DNA of 64,000 nucleotides from Acidobacteriaceae bacterium (GCA_003138515.1 PLGG01000033.1:1-64000); one strand, 5' to 3'. Shown: positions 39,377 to 49,440, counted from the stretch's first letter. The notes: a model not told the origin generated them from the letters alone. Program-made: numbers and translations.

Positions 39377-39751
39377 TTGCCGAAATATCTGATGATTGCT
39401 GTGGGCGGCGCGCTGGGTTCCATGGCCCGGTACTGGGTCGGCTCCACGATCTCGGGCCGCATGGGAGCCAGGTTCCCTTACGGCACGATGGTCATCAACA
39501 TGACGGCGTGCGTGATCATCGGCTTTACGCTGACCTACTTTGGCAAGCGCGCCGACCTGAATCCTGCATGGCGATTCCTTGTGCCCATTGGCTTCATCGG
39601 CGCCTACAGCACCTTCTCGACATACGAGTGGGAGACGCTGTCGACGATGCGATCGGGCGCATTTCTCTTGGCGGCGCTCTACGCGGTGGGCAGCCTTGTG
39701 CTGGGCCTTGCGGCAACCTGGTGCGGCACGGCACTTGCCGACCTGCTCTAA
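39377..39751 (+). CDS. crcB: Fluoride channel CrcB/Fluc
   Basis: GGALGSMARYWVGSTI, FPYGTMVINMTACVIIGF, PIGFIGAYSTFSTYEWET; TTG start. Confidence 0.95.
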   Translation: MPKYLMIAVGGALGSMARYWVGSTISGRMGARFPYGTMVINMTACVIIGFTLTYFGKRADLNPAWRFLVPIGFIGAYSTFSTYEWETLSTMRSGAFLLAALYAVGSLVLGLAATWCGTALADLL

Positions 39752-39901
39752 AGAACCTGTGGCACGCGGCTGGAGTTGCAAGTTCCCCACAAAGGTGCTT
39801 CAATCGTTCGTTGTTCACACGGAAGAGGAAGTTCGGCGCGCGTCTGGCGAGTGAAGCAAGACACTGAATCAAGGCACTGAAGCCGAGCGGAGAGAGAACG
39901 C

Positions 39902-40234
39902 ATGTTGACCACGGGCAAGGCGGTAAAAGTCACGCTCTACCTGAGCGATGGGGCCAAGCACCACCACGTTCCGGTCTACACCAGCATTCTGGACTTTCTC
40001 TTTCACAGCGGAATCGCCGGAGCCACGGTGGTGAAGGGCGTTGCGGGGTTTGGAGCCAAGCATCGCATCCATTCCGTGCACATCCTGGAAATCTCGGATC
40101 ATCTTCCGATCAAAATCGAGTTCATTGAGACGCGCGAAAAGGTGGATGCGGTTTTGCCCGAACTGGAAAAGATGATCGGCTCCGGCCTGATTGAAGTGCA
40201 GGAGACCTCGATCATCGTTCCGCCTCACCAGTAG
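39902..40234 (+). CDS. DUF190 protein
   Basis: Length and motif VYTSILDFLFHSGIAGATVVKGVAGFGAKHRIHSVHILEISDHLPIKIEFIETREKVD. Confidence 0.92.
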   Translation: MLTTGKAVKVTLYLSDGAKHHHVPVYTSILDFLFHSGIAGATVVKGVAGFGAKHRIHSVHILEISDHLPIKIEFIETREKVDAVLPELEKMIGSGLIEVQETSIIVPPHQ

Positions 40235-40501
40235 TTCCATCACCGGCTAGCAAGCGCCAATCCCTCGCCAGCCGGCCTTCAAAAAAAGCCAAACCGCAAC
40301 ATTCAGCCGGAGAATGCATCTAAATCACCAGGGGCGGTGTGTTGCGCAGGAGTGGTCGCGACCTGCACCGCAATGCAGCGCAAGAATCCTGAATCGTCAA
40401 TGACATGACGGATCTGGAAGATTCGATTGATCCATCAATCAGATGAGATGGTGCATACTGAATAGTAGAGAGTCGGGCATTCTTACCCCAAAGAGGAACC
40501 T

Positions 40502-41563
40502 ATGCTCTCAAGTTTTCGCAACCGCATTATTCTATTTGTCCTTGTCCTGGTGGCGGGATCTTTCTGCGCTCAGGGGCACGCACAGGCGGCTCTTCTGATG
40601 GAAGAGCCGTACGGCTTTTTTGGAGCCCTGAATCCGACGGGGCATAATGCGATTTATTTCGAGCGAATCTGCGCTGAGACGCCGGTGAAGCTGCGCCGCT
40701 GCCAGGCGGGCGAGCTGGGCGCCGTGATTGCCCGCTATCAGGGCATCGACGGATACGACTGGGTGGCCATGCCGCTCGTTCCTTACCTTTATTCGGTGGA
40801 GAACGCAGCGGATGTTCCGGCGCACGTGGACCGCAACACGGTGGTGAAACTGCGTAACCGGTATCGCGAGGAGCATTTGACGAGCCTGCGCGTGGATTTG
40901 CCTGCGGGCAACTTTATACACGGCGGATGGAAGCAACTGCTGGGCGCGGCGTATGAGCGGCGGATTTTCGCCTTTCGCTTCGAGACAACAGCAGAGCAGG
41001 ATGACGCCCTGATCGAGAAGCTGAATGCGGCACCGAACCGGACCCGGTTCAACTTGCTCTTCAATAACTGCGCGGATTTCGCGCGGGTAATGCTGAACGA
41101 GTACTTTCCCCGCACGTTCAGGCGCAGCATCTTTCCGGATGCCGGCATGACGACGCCCAAGCAAATCACCTATAAGCTGGTGCGGTTCGGGCGCAAGAAG
41201 CCAGGGACAGAGTTAGCGGTTTTTATGATTCCGCAGATTCCGGGCTACCGGTGGCGGAGCCACTCCACGAAGACCGTTGACGAGTCCGTCATAACGACGA
41301 TTTACGCAATCCCGATCGCGTTGATGAATCCTTATATCGCGGGTGGGCTGTTCGTGGACTATCTGGTGCGCGGCCGCTATCACCTGATGCCTAAGAACCC
41401 GACAGTTCTGGGACCGGAAGACTTAACAGCGTTGACAGCTCCAAGTTCGAACCAAGAGAATTCGGCCAGTGCAGGTAAACAGGCTCCCGATGCTGTAGCC
41501 GCAACGCCAGCAGCCACGATGGCCAATCAGGACCTGCAAGGAACGAGTACAGTGAATGAGTGA
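40502..41563 (+). CDS. Secreted protein with NlpC/P60-like 'NNCADFAR' motif
   Basis: Signal peptide; NPTGHNAIYFERIC and FNLLFNNCADFARVMLNEYFP. Confidence 0.65.
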   Translation: MLSSFRNRIILFVLVLVAGSFCAQGHAQAALLMEEPYGFFGALNPTGHNAIYFERICAETPVKLRRCQAGELGAVIARYQGIDGYDWVAMPLVPYLYSVENAADVPAHVDRNTVVKLRNRYREEHLTSLRVDLPAGNFIHGGWKQLLGAAYERRIFAFRFETTAEQDDALIEKLNAAPNRTRFNLLFNNCADFARVMLNEYFPRTFRRSIFPDAGMTTPKQITYKLVRFGRKKPGTELAVFMIPQIPGYRWRSHSTKTVDESVITTIYAIPIALMNPYIAGGLFVDYLVRGRYHLMPKNPTVLGPEDLTALTAPSSNQENSASAGKQAPDAVAATPAATMANQDLQGTSTVNE

Positions 41564-41987
41564 GCCGCAAAGTTTCAAGAACCACGCAAAATTCGATCCT
41601 CCGTATCATTTCTTCCTGACGATCGTTTCGATCGCCAGCGTCATTATCGCGATCATCTATTGCGTACACCACTTCTGCTTCAACTCAGTGTGGCTGGTAG
41701 TGGTGGCCCTGGCAGCGGTCGTTGCGCTGTTCCGCATGCGACAGTACCCGCTGAAGGTGCAGGACCGCGTGATCCGGCTTGAAGAGCGACTGCGACTGCA
41801 GGCGCTGGCTCCGGCGGAATGGCATACGCAGATCTATCGGCTGACGGAAGATCAACTGATCGCGCTGCGCTTTGCCGCGGACGATGAAGTGGTGGAACTG
41901 GCGAAGCAGGCCCTCGAACATAACCTGAACCGCAAGCAGATCAAAGAGAGGATCAAGAGCTGGCGGCCGGACAACTGGCGGTTGTGA
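41556..41987 (+). CDS. DUF6526-like membrane protein
   Basis: Two TMs then RLEERLRLQALAPAEWHTQIYRLTEDQLIALRFAADDEVVELAKQAL...IKERIKSWRPDNWRL; overlaps the preceding gene. Confidence 0.75.
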   Translation: MSEPQSFKNHAKFDPPYHFFLTIVSIASVIIAIIYCVHHFCFNSVWLVVVALAAVVALFRMRQYPLKVQDRVIRLEERLRLQALAPAEWHTQIYRLTEDQLIALRFAADDEVVELAKQALEHNLNRKQIKERIKSWRPDNWRL

Positions 41988-42731
41988 GAGAGACAGGGAA
42001 CAGGGACCAGGGATTAGGGACTGGGGTCGCCGGACCGCCGTGGATCGTGAACGGAGGACGGTGGACGGTGGACGGTGGGCAGTGGGTCTGGAATAAAAGA
42101 GAGAGTAAGTGAAATAAGGCTCGTGAAACGAGGCAGTTAGCCCGCGAATGCGCGCCGGTTGCAAATGCGCAGATCGCCCGCTGATTCTAAAGGAGTTGTT
42201 TAGCATAAAATCCACGCAATTTGGCACATTTTCGCGATGTTCCCAAGAGCGATTTGTTGATTCTAAACGACTTAATTGGCGAAAAATTGGCGAAACATCA
42301 CTATTTTTTTCTTTCATTATTTTCCAGTCAGAAAACGCCGGTAAGCTGGGCTAACAGAGTGAACGGCGCTAGCGCGGTTAGCGTCGATGGCTGAGCCTGT
42401 ACTGACCACGGTGAGGCGGCCGATTCGAACTGTTCTGGATGAATCCCCATACAAGTTCAAGTGTAGAGATTTTGCGGAAATAATCGGCAAACTTGCGCGG
42501 GGAAATATTCGGAATGGAATCAGCGGGATGGGCGGCGTCGGACGGGTAGGCGCTCTTGACAGGTTGGCGGGGGCGTCGGGCTGGCGGCGATGGTGGATGG
42601 TGAGAAGCCGACTTGCCAGGAGAGATCCAAATCTGGGGTTACTTCCGGTTTGGCGACCAACCGCCCGGAACTCGGAACTTACAGGTCGTTGAGCTGATGT
42701 CGTGGCCTGATCTCAAGAGAAGGGGCATAAT

Positions 42732-43238
42732 GTGTCAGGGACGAAAATGAGCTTGCGCCTTCCAATAAGACAGCCACGACTCGCTCTGACGTCCGCTATG
42801 GTCGGAGCCTTCAGCTTCTGGTTGCCAGATGTGGCGACCCATTTGTTCTTCAGGTTTACCTTTGACCGTCCGCAGTTGTGGGCGATCACGCTTCTCATGC
42901 CCGCTACGCTCCTGTGCGCCTATCTGGTGGTGAGTAGATTACTGGCAAAACACGATTTCAATTGGGTTGGCATCGCGATGATGATTGGCGTCTGGCTGAC
43001 GGGCGGGCTGTTCATGATGCTCGGGGCAACGGCGTCGGGGAGCGGGTTCGCGTCTGGCGGCCTGATCTCGCTCATCCTGATTGCGTCGTCGATAATCCCG
43101 GTTGTTACGTGCATGTTGGCTACCTATGACGGCAGCCTCTTCGCCTTGCTTATCGTGACATTTGGCGCAATCCTGATCTGGGGCATAAAGGAGAGTGGGA
43201 TGCCGCTCCCCTTCCAAGATCGAGTTCGGACGCACTAA
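42732..43238 (+). CDS. Hypothetical membrane protein
   Basis: Multiple hydrophobic segments; GTG start. Confidence 0.5.
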   Translation: MSGTKMSLRLPIRQPRLALTSAMVGAFSFWLPDVATHLFFRFTFDRPQLWAITLLMPATLLCAYLVVSRLLAKHDFNWVGIAMMIGVWLTGGLFMMLGATASGSGFASGGLISLILIASSIIPVVTCMLATYDGSLFALLIVTFGAILIWGIKESGMPLPFQDRVRTH

Positions 43239-43399
43239 AAGTAGGGAATTATTTAGCTCGATGAGTGGCCTTCGCCGCGGGCCATGCCCCAACGAGGACC
43301 CGCTTTCCCATTAGACCTGTATCACCGGCTAACCGGAAGTTACCCGTTTCTCGTATTAGTCCCCCATAAACGCCGTAGTATCCATCGCTGCCGTTTGAA

Positions 43400-43570
43400 A
43401 GCAAGGTCGGAGCCGGGTGGCGAGGCAGCCCGGGCCTGAAGGCCGGGGTGTTTGATGAGCGGGAATTCAGGAGCCTGAAGGCTCCTGCTCCCTCCGCCGG
43501 CACGAGTGCTCGCGGCCCGATACGAGGCAAAGGCAACCACAGATCCTTCGCTGCGCTCAGGATGACAACT
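43400..43570. repeat. Cluster of REP-like palindromes
   Basis: CAGGAGCC-TGAA-GGCTCCTG, GGGCCTGAAGGCC, and GATCCTTCGCTGCGCTCAGGATGAC between convergent genes. Confidence 0.6.
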
Positions 43571-43589
43571 TCGGAAGAGGCGGTTCAGC

Positions 43590-44486
43590 TCAACGTTTGG
43601 GGTCCTCGAGTTTGTCTTTGACCATCGTCATGAAGGCGGACATGGCTGGGGAGATCCATTTGTCTTTATGCCAGATGATTCGGGTGGCAATGTCGAGGGG
43701 CGAGCCGGCCCAGTTTAGCGCTTTGAGATGATGCTGGCGGAGTTCGCGGGCAATGACGATGGCCGGCAAGAGTCCGACGCCCATACCGAGAGAGATGCAC
43801 TCCTTGATTGCCTCAACGCTCGAAAACTCGGTTATGTTGCCTGGACGAATGTTGGCCATGGCGAGAATGCGGTCGAGTTTCTCCCGGTAAGCGCATCCCG
43901 ATTCAGTGAGCAGCAGATTCTGTCCCGCCAGATCGGAAGGCCTTACCGATGGTTTGGATGCAAGCGGGTGGCTTCGATCGGCCAGTAGGAAAACCTGCTC
44001 GGTGCGCAGGTGGACGAACTTGATGTTGGCTGAAGGCGTCGATTCCGACATGGTGATGGCCATGTCGAGCTTACCGGCCTCGAGCTCGAGCGCAAACGGC
44101 GTGCTCATGTAGGGGACGAAGATGAGTTCGACATGGGGAAAGTGACGGCGGAAGGCGTGCAATACCTGGGGCAGACGATAGGTGAGGACGCTTTCCGGAG
44201 CGCCTATGCGCAGTGGACCGCTGGGCTCTGCGCCAGTCTCGATGGCGCGCTGACCCTGGTCCATGGCGGCGAGGGCCTGTGACGCGAAGGGCAGAAAATT
44301 GCGGCCTGCGTCAGTCAGGGTGACGCGGCGGCCGAGACGATCGAAAAGCGGCATGCCGAGCTCTTCTTCGAGCGCCTTGATCTGCGCAGTCACGTTGGAC
44401 TGCACGGTGTGCACTTTTTCAGCGGTGCGCGTGAAGTTCAACTCTTCAGCGAGGGTACGAAAGATCTGCAGCTGCCGGACTTCCAT
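43590..44486 (-). CDS. LysR-family transcriptional regulator
   Basis: MEVRQLQIFRTLAEELNFTRTAEKVHTVQSNVTAQIKALEEELGMPLFDRLGRRVTLTDAG. Confidence 0.95.
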   Translation of the reverse strand: MEVRQLQIFRTLAEELNFTRTAEKVHTVQSNVTAQIKALEEELGMPLFDRLGRRVTLTDAGRNFLPFASQALAAMDQGQRAIETGAEPSGPLRIGAPESVLTYRLPQVLHAFRRHFPHVELIFVPYMSTPFALELEAGKLDMAITMSESTPSANIKFVHLRTEQVFLLADRSHPLASKPSVRPSDLAGQNLLLTESGCAYREKLDRILAMANIRPGNITEFSSVEAIKECISLGMGVGLLPAIVIARELRQHHLKALNWAGSPLDIATRIIWHKDKWISPAMSAFMTMVKDKLEDPKR

Positions 44487-44648
44487 ACATCAATCTCCAA
44501 TTGAGATTCAATGTATCACACCAATCTATTGGACAGATACACGGCCCTGCGCCAGAGTGAATACATGACGCGGCCGGGTGGGAATCCCCGATGTGCCCGG
44601 AGTGGATAGACGCTCTGCCGCGGAACAGCACTGGAGGGAATCACGCCT

Positions 44649-45059
44649 ATGAAACGCATCGCAGCAATCGCGCTACTCGCAACAGCAACCCTGATGACGG
44701 CCGGAAACGCCAGCGCACAGAGCGCTGTGCTGAAGGTCGACGTTCCATTCGACTTCACGGTGAACAATACCTTTCTGCCGGCCGGGAACTACACGTTCGG
44801 TTTCGATTCCATGCTCCCCAACGCGCTGATCGTCGAGGACCGGACAAAGACGGTAAGGGCGAGGGCTTATATCCTGCGAGGTTCAATCGGCGCAGGGAGG
44901 GAGGACCGGCTCGTTTTCCACCGGTTTGGCGGGGAATATTTTCTGAGCGGAGTTGGGTTTGATTCCGCCTTGGATGGGGTTTCGCTGCCGGTAACAAAGC
45001 TCGAGAGACAAGCGAGAGCGAGCCGGAGAGAGGAGTTGGCTTCGATAGCGGGTCACTGA
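44649..45059 (+). CDS. Small secreted protein
   Basis: Signal peptide; VDVPFDFTVNNTFLPAGNYTF. Confidence 0.7.
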   Translation: MKRIAAIALLATATLMTAGNASAQSAVLKVDVPFDFTVNNTFLPAGNYTFGFDSMLPNALIVEDRTKTVRARAYILRGSIGAGREDRLVFHRFGGEYFLSGVGFDSALDGVSLPVTKLERQARASRREELASIAGH

Positions 45060-45216
45060 GATCGCGGAGGATCGCACCGGGCCGGTTGCTCGGCGGAAGA
45101 GCTGCGCGGGGGACGGGGTTCGGTGCGCATCCAACGGAGAATCAGAATTTCGGCAAGAGCCGGCGTTGGCCGGGGACTGAGGCTCTTGATGTGACGAAGA
45201 AGAGACAAGTAAGGCG

Positions 45217-47166
45217 CTATTTTTCCGACGCAGTTCCGGCGCCTGAATCCGCCGCATCGGTGTCTGGCTCGGCGTCAAGCTCATGGTCGAGCTCGTGTTC
45301 GTGGCGATAGTGGTCGACGGGCATTTTGCCGTCCCACCAGGCCCAGTTCATGGGGTAGACGTCGGGATCGAAGAAGACCTGGTAAAAGTGCCAGACGAGG
45401 ATAGCGAGAGTGGCGAGAATGGCCTCGTAAAAGTGCACGGCGGTGGCCACGTCGACCCACCAGCGGGCGAAAAGGTCGCCGACCCAGACCTTGGCCCAAA
45501 TCATGATGCCGGTGAGGCCCATGAGGGCGGTTCCCCAGACCAGCGCCCAATATTCAGCCTTCTCTGCGTAGCTGAAGCGGCCGTATTTCGGCTTCACGGC
45601 GCTGAGGCCGAGGTAGTAGCGCATGGTGGCCCGCGCATCGAATGCATCTTTGGGGCGGGGCGCGATGTCGCAGAGCAGGCGGCGGCCTTCGCGCGCTGCG
45701 GCGAGATAGAAGACGTGATAGATGCCGGCGGCGATGAGGATGACGCCGGCGACGCGATGGATGACGCCGCGCAGGTTCTCGCCCATGCCCAGCGTGTGGG
45801 CGAACCATGTGTCGGGGAATTTGAGCGCGAAGCCGGTGATGACGAGAACGATGAAGCTGGAGAGCAGGACGAGGTGCTGCCAGCGCTGATTGACCGTCAT
45901 GCGCGTCATGAACGGGTTCATCATGCGGCGGCGGGCGACGGCTTTCGAGCGCCAGATGATGGCGTTATGCAGAAACATGACGCCGATGACGAGAAGGATG
46001 AGGGGAATGTAAATCCAGCGGACCCAGCGCACGGCGACGGAGTCGATGTCAGTGGAACGCGAGCCGGACTGGAGATGGACGGGCGTCCGGGTGAACTTTT
46101 GCGTGACGCCTTTGTGACACTGGCCGCAGGTCGCGTCGAGGTTGGCGCGGTTGATGGTGGAGCGCGGATCGCTGGAGGGGAGAATGTTGTGCACGCCGTG
46201 GCAACTGGAGCAATTGGCGGCGACGACGGAACCGCCTTCGGCGGCCAGGCCGTGATAGCTGTCGAAGTAGCTGGTGACGCGATTCGAGGGGACGCCGAAC
46301 TCCTGCGAGAGGCGCACACCCTCATGACAGCGGGCGCAGATGTCGCGGGAGACGTTTTGCTCGGCGACCGGCGAATTGGGATCGGTGCGCGACTTGATGG
46401 AGTGGATGCCGTGGCAATCGGTGCAGGTTGGGGCGAGCATGTTGCCGCGCGCAATTGCCTGGCCGTGAATGCTGGCGGTGAAGGTGCTGGCTACGCCGGT
46501 GTGGCACTTGCCGCAGGTGGACGCGACGGCGACTTTTGAGATGGGCGACTTGGGGTCGCTGGCGGGGAGAATCTGGTGGACGCCGTGGCAATCGGTGCAA
46601 ACGGCGGCCTTTTGCGAGCCGTTGGCGACGGCGCGGCCATGGACGCTGGACTGATAGGAGAGGAAGGGCTGCGCGGTTTCGCCGTTCGACTCCATGAGGA
46701 ACTTTTGGCCGTGGCAGCGACCGCAGGTAGCGGGAATGTTGGCGTGGCTCACGGGCGATTTGGGATCGTCGCCGGAGACGATCGCGTGGACATCGCCGTG
46801 GCAATCCTGGCAACTTGCGGGGATTTTGCCGGCGATGGTGACCTGGGCGTGAATGCTATGCGCGTAGGCTTCGTGCGCGTCGGCGTGGCACTGGTCGCAG
46901 GTGATTTTTTTCGGGGTCGTATCGTGCGGGATGCTTTTGACGTCGGAGTGGCAATCGACGCAGGTGAACATGGAGCCGTGAACGGAGTGCTTGGATTTGT
47001 TTTGGTCGACGGCGATGCTGTGGCCGTCGCTCGAGGTCATGGTGGCGTCGGCGTGGCAGGTGAGGCAGTCGGAGTCCTTGAGCTTTTGCGCGGGAGCCGC
47101 GGCCGAGGCCCAAAAAAGAAGAGAGAAGACGAACAATGGAACAGAGAACCTACGAGCAATGTCCAC
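45217..47166 (-). CDS. Multihaem cytochrome c fused to cytochrome b561-type membrane domain
   Basis: 11 CxxCH motifs then a four-helix b-type cytochrome domain (HNAIIW, HRVAGVIL, HFYEAI, HFYQVFF). Confidence 0.88.
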   Translation of the reverse strand: MDIARRFSVPLFVFSLLFWASAAAPAQKLKDSDCLTCHADATMTSSDGHSIAVDQNKSKHSVHGSMFTCVDCHSDVKSIPHDTTPKKITCDQCHADAHEAYAHSIHAQVTIAGKIPASCQDCHGDVHAIVSGDDPKSPVSHANIPATCGRCHGQKFLMESNGETAQPFLSYQSSVHGRAVANGSQKAAVCTDCHGVHQILPASDPKSPISKVAVASTCGKCHTGVASTFTASIHGQAIARGNMLAPTCTDCHGIHSIKSRTDPNSPVAEQNVSRDICARCHEGVRLSQEFGVPSNRVTSYFDSYHGLAAEGGSVVAANCSSCHGVHNILPSSDPRSTINRANLDATCGQCHKGVTQKFTRTPVHLQSGSRSTDIDSVAVRWVRWIYIPLILLVIGVMFLHNAIIWRSKAVARRRMMNPFMTRMTVNQRWQHLVLLSSFIVLVITGFALKFPDTWFAHTLGMGENLRGVIHRVAGVILIAAGIYHVFYLAAAREGRRLLCDIAPRPKDAFDARATMRYYLGLSAVKPKYGRFSYAEKAEYWALVWGTALMGLTGIMIWAKVWVGDLFARWWVDVATAVHFYEAILATLAILVWHFYQVFFDPDVYPMNWAWWDGKMPVDHYRHEHELDHELDAEPDTDAADSGAGTASEK

Positions 47167-47200
47167 AAATTGAGGAGATGCCTAGGCGAGGTTTTCCGCC

Positions 47201-47215
47201 GTGACAGGAGTCACA
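47201..47215. promoter_or_regulatory. CRP/FNR-like site
   Basis: GTGACAGGAGTCACA, fits GTGA-N6-TCACA, upstream of 45217..47166. Confidence 0.5.
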
Positions 47216-47225
47216 AGGGCAGCTT

Positions 47226-48104
47226 CTAGTGGAAGTACGCCGTCAGCGTGAGCACCAGTAGTGTGAGGCCGATGAAGATGGCGATCGATCCCACGACTTT
47301 GGAGAAGTTGAGCAGCCAGAGCGGGGGCGCGATGCCGAGGCGGGATTCGGCTTTGCCTTCGGAGAGCATCCGCTGATATTCGAGCGGGCGCTTGTGCTTG
47401 AACTCGTCTTCGCTTTCGCCGCCGGTGAAGATGACCATATCCATGGGGAAACTGTCGGGCCTGAGGTGCGTGTTCACGAAGTGAATCGCAAAGATAAACA
47501 GAATCGCCAGCAGTCCCTCTTCGCTGTGGATGATCAATACGGCGTTCAGCGCCCATCCGGGGAGGAAGTGCGCGAAGAACGGCGCGAACCACATGGCGTA
47601 ACCGGAGAAGCCGATAATGATCATTCCCCAGAACACCGCCCAGTAGTCGAACTTCTCCCAGTAGGCGTAACGCTCGAACTGCGGCTTGGGGCCGAGGCCC
47701 AAGAACCAGCGCATGTGGTTGAAGAGGTCCTTGACGTCCTTCCAATTGGCGACCATGGAGGTTGAGCCCCAGAAGATTCCTTTTTCGCGGCGAAAGAGGC
47801 CCCGCTGGAAGACTTCTTTGACATGAATGAGGAAGGCGATGGTGAGAACGATGGCGCAGAGCTTGTGGAAGAAGAGGATGGCGCCGAATCCGCCGACGCC
47901 GGCGGCGAACTTGCGCGCCCAGAAGCTCTCGCTGAAGCGCATGACGAGGCCCGTGGCCGCGAGCCCGAGAAATGTGGTGAACAAAACCGCGTGCATGTAG
48001 CGCTGCTCGCGCGTAAAGCGCACGAAATAGCGGCCCTTGGCGGCGGATTCCGTTGTCGTATTTGCCGTTTCCAACTCAGGCATTCTTTCCTCCATTGGCA
48101 GCAC
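47226..48104 (-). CDS. Cytochrome b subunit (FdhI/HydC-like)
   Basis: RYFVRFTREQRYMHAVLFTTFLGLAATGLVM; HKLCAIVL; HSEEGLLAILFIFAIHFVNTHLRPD. Confidence 0.82.
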   Translation of the reverse strand: MLPMEERMPELETANTTTESAAKGRYFVRFTREQRYMHAVLFTTFLGLAATGLVMRFSESFWARKFAAGVGGFGAILFFHKLCAIVLTIAFLIHVKEVFQRGLFRREKGIFWGSTSMVANWKDVKDLFNHMRWFLGLGPKPQFERYAYWEKFDYWAVFWGMIIIGFSGYAMWFAPFFAHFLPGWALNAVLIIHSEEGLLAILFIFAIHFVNTHLRPDSFPMDMVIFTGGESEDEFKHKRPLEYQRMLSEGKAESRLGIAPPLWLLNFSKVVGSIAIFIGLTLLVLTLTAYFH

Positions 48105-49296
48105 GGCTCTTCACCTGGGAATACCGTGAGCGGATCACCCACAAGATGGTGTGGATCATGAAAAAAATGAGCACCCCGGCCAGCAGCAGGTTCATGAACA
48201 GCCGAATGTAGTAAAGCGCCGGGCTCAGCTTGCGGTCGCGCGCGTTGGCGTGCGGCTGATACTTCACGAAGCTCGCGTTGGCGCCGGCGTGGCAGCGGCC
48301 GCAGGTGGTGACGAGGTTGGCCTTGTTGATGGGCGAAGCGGGATCGGAGGCGGGCCGCACGTCGTGGGCTCCATGACAATCCCAGCAGCGAGCGGTTTCA
48401 ACATAGCCGCCGAGCGAGCCCAACTGCGAGTGGAAGGTGTCGCGGTAAGTGGAGAACTTGTCCTTGTGGCAGTTGCCGCAGATGGGTGTGGACTGCATGC
48501 GGAAGGCCGATTCCGTGGGCTGGAGGATGGCGTGGGCAGTGTGGCAATCGCTGCAGACCGGAGCGTTGAGGTTGCCGCCGGCAACGGCTTTGCCGTGCAC
48601 TCCCTGCTCGTAGTCAGCTTCGATTTTGGCGTGGCACGTTCCGCAGGTTTTGGGAATGTTGGATTTGTAGGTCGGGCTCTGCGGGCTGGTGTGGCTAAGG
48701 ATGCCGTGCGAGCCGTGGCAGCTTTGGCAGTTGGCCGCGACGAGCAAGCCCTCCTTGCTAAGGGCGAAGCCGTGGATGGAGTCCATGTAAAGCGGGTAGA
48801 CGTTGGGCAGGCCGTGCTTCTTTGCGAGATCGGGGCTTCCGTGGCAGGTGCCGCAGGTTTTGGGAACGTTGAGCGGGTAGACGTTCGAGCGCGGGTCGTC
48901 TTTGGGAAAGATGTAGTGGGCGACGCCGTGGCAACTGGTGCAGGGCTGGTCGGAGGCCGAGGCGTGGACGCTCCCTGAGACGCTGGTGGCCTGATCGGCG
49001 TGGCAGGTTTTGCAGTCGACGGGCGCGATTTTGTCGGGGTGCGGATAGGCCTTGATGTCGGCGTGGCAACTGGTGCACTGCAGGCTGCCGTGAACGCTTG
49101 AGCCGAATTTCTGGCCGTCGACAGCGATGCTGTGGCCGGCGCTGTCGGTCATGGTGGCGTCGCCGTGGCAGGCAAGGCAGTCGGCCTGCGCGCGAAGAGC
49201 GATGGGCGCGAATGCGATAGCGAGAACGGCAACGCCGGCTGCAATGATTCTGTCGCGAAGGCTCAATCGTGCTCGTTTCCGTGCGGCGTGATTCAT
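48076..49296 (-). CDS. Multihaem c-type cytochrome (11 CxxCH) with C-terminal TM
   Basis: 11 CxxCH motifs counted; signal peptide; one C-terminal TM helix. Confidence 0.88.
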   Translation of the reverse strand: MNHAARKRARLSLRDRIIAAGVAVLAIAFAPIALRAQADCLACHGDATMTDSAGHSIAVDGQKFGSSVHGSLQCTSCHADIKAYPHPDKIAPVDCKTCHADQATSVSGSVHASASDQPCTSCHGVAHYIFPKDDPRSNVYPLNVPKTCGTCHGSPDLAKKHGLPNVYPLYMDSIHGFALSKEGLLVAANCQSCHGSHGILSHTSPQSPTYKSNIPKTCGTCHAKIEADYEQGVHGKAVAGGNLNAPVCSDCHTAHAILQPTESAFRMQSTPICGNCHKDKFSTYRDTFHSQLGSLGGYVETARCWDCHGAHDVRPASDPASPINKANLVTTCGRCHAGANASFVKYQPHANARDRKLSPALYYIRLFMNLLLAGVLIFFMIHTILWVIRSRYSQVKSRAANGGKNA

Positions 49297-49440
49297 CCTG
49301 CCGTCTTCTTTCCCCGGGCGAAAGAGGATTGACCGCAACTTTCCCTGGTCTTGTTCACAGACAAGTCCGCTGCGGTTGGGGAAAGGAGCAGGCCGCAGAG
49401 GCCACTCTTCAGAGATGCGCTTTTGAGGGCGATGCTGGCA

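Noticed and set aside
45283-46539. 418-aa plus-strand ORF
   Set aside because: Shadow of the multihaem cytochrome gene; CxxCH motifs support the minus strand.
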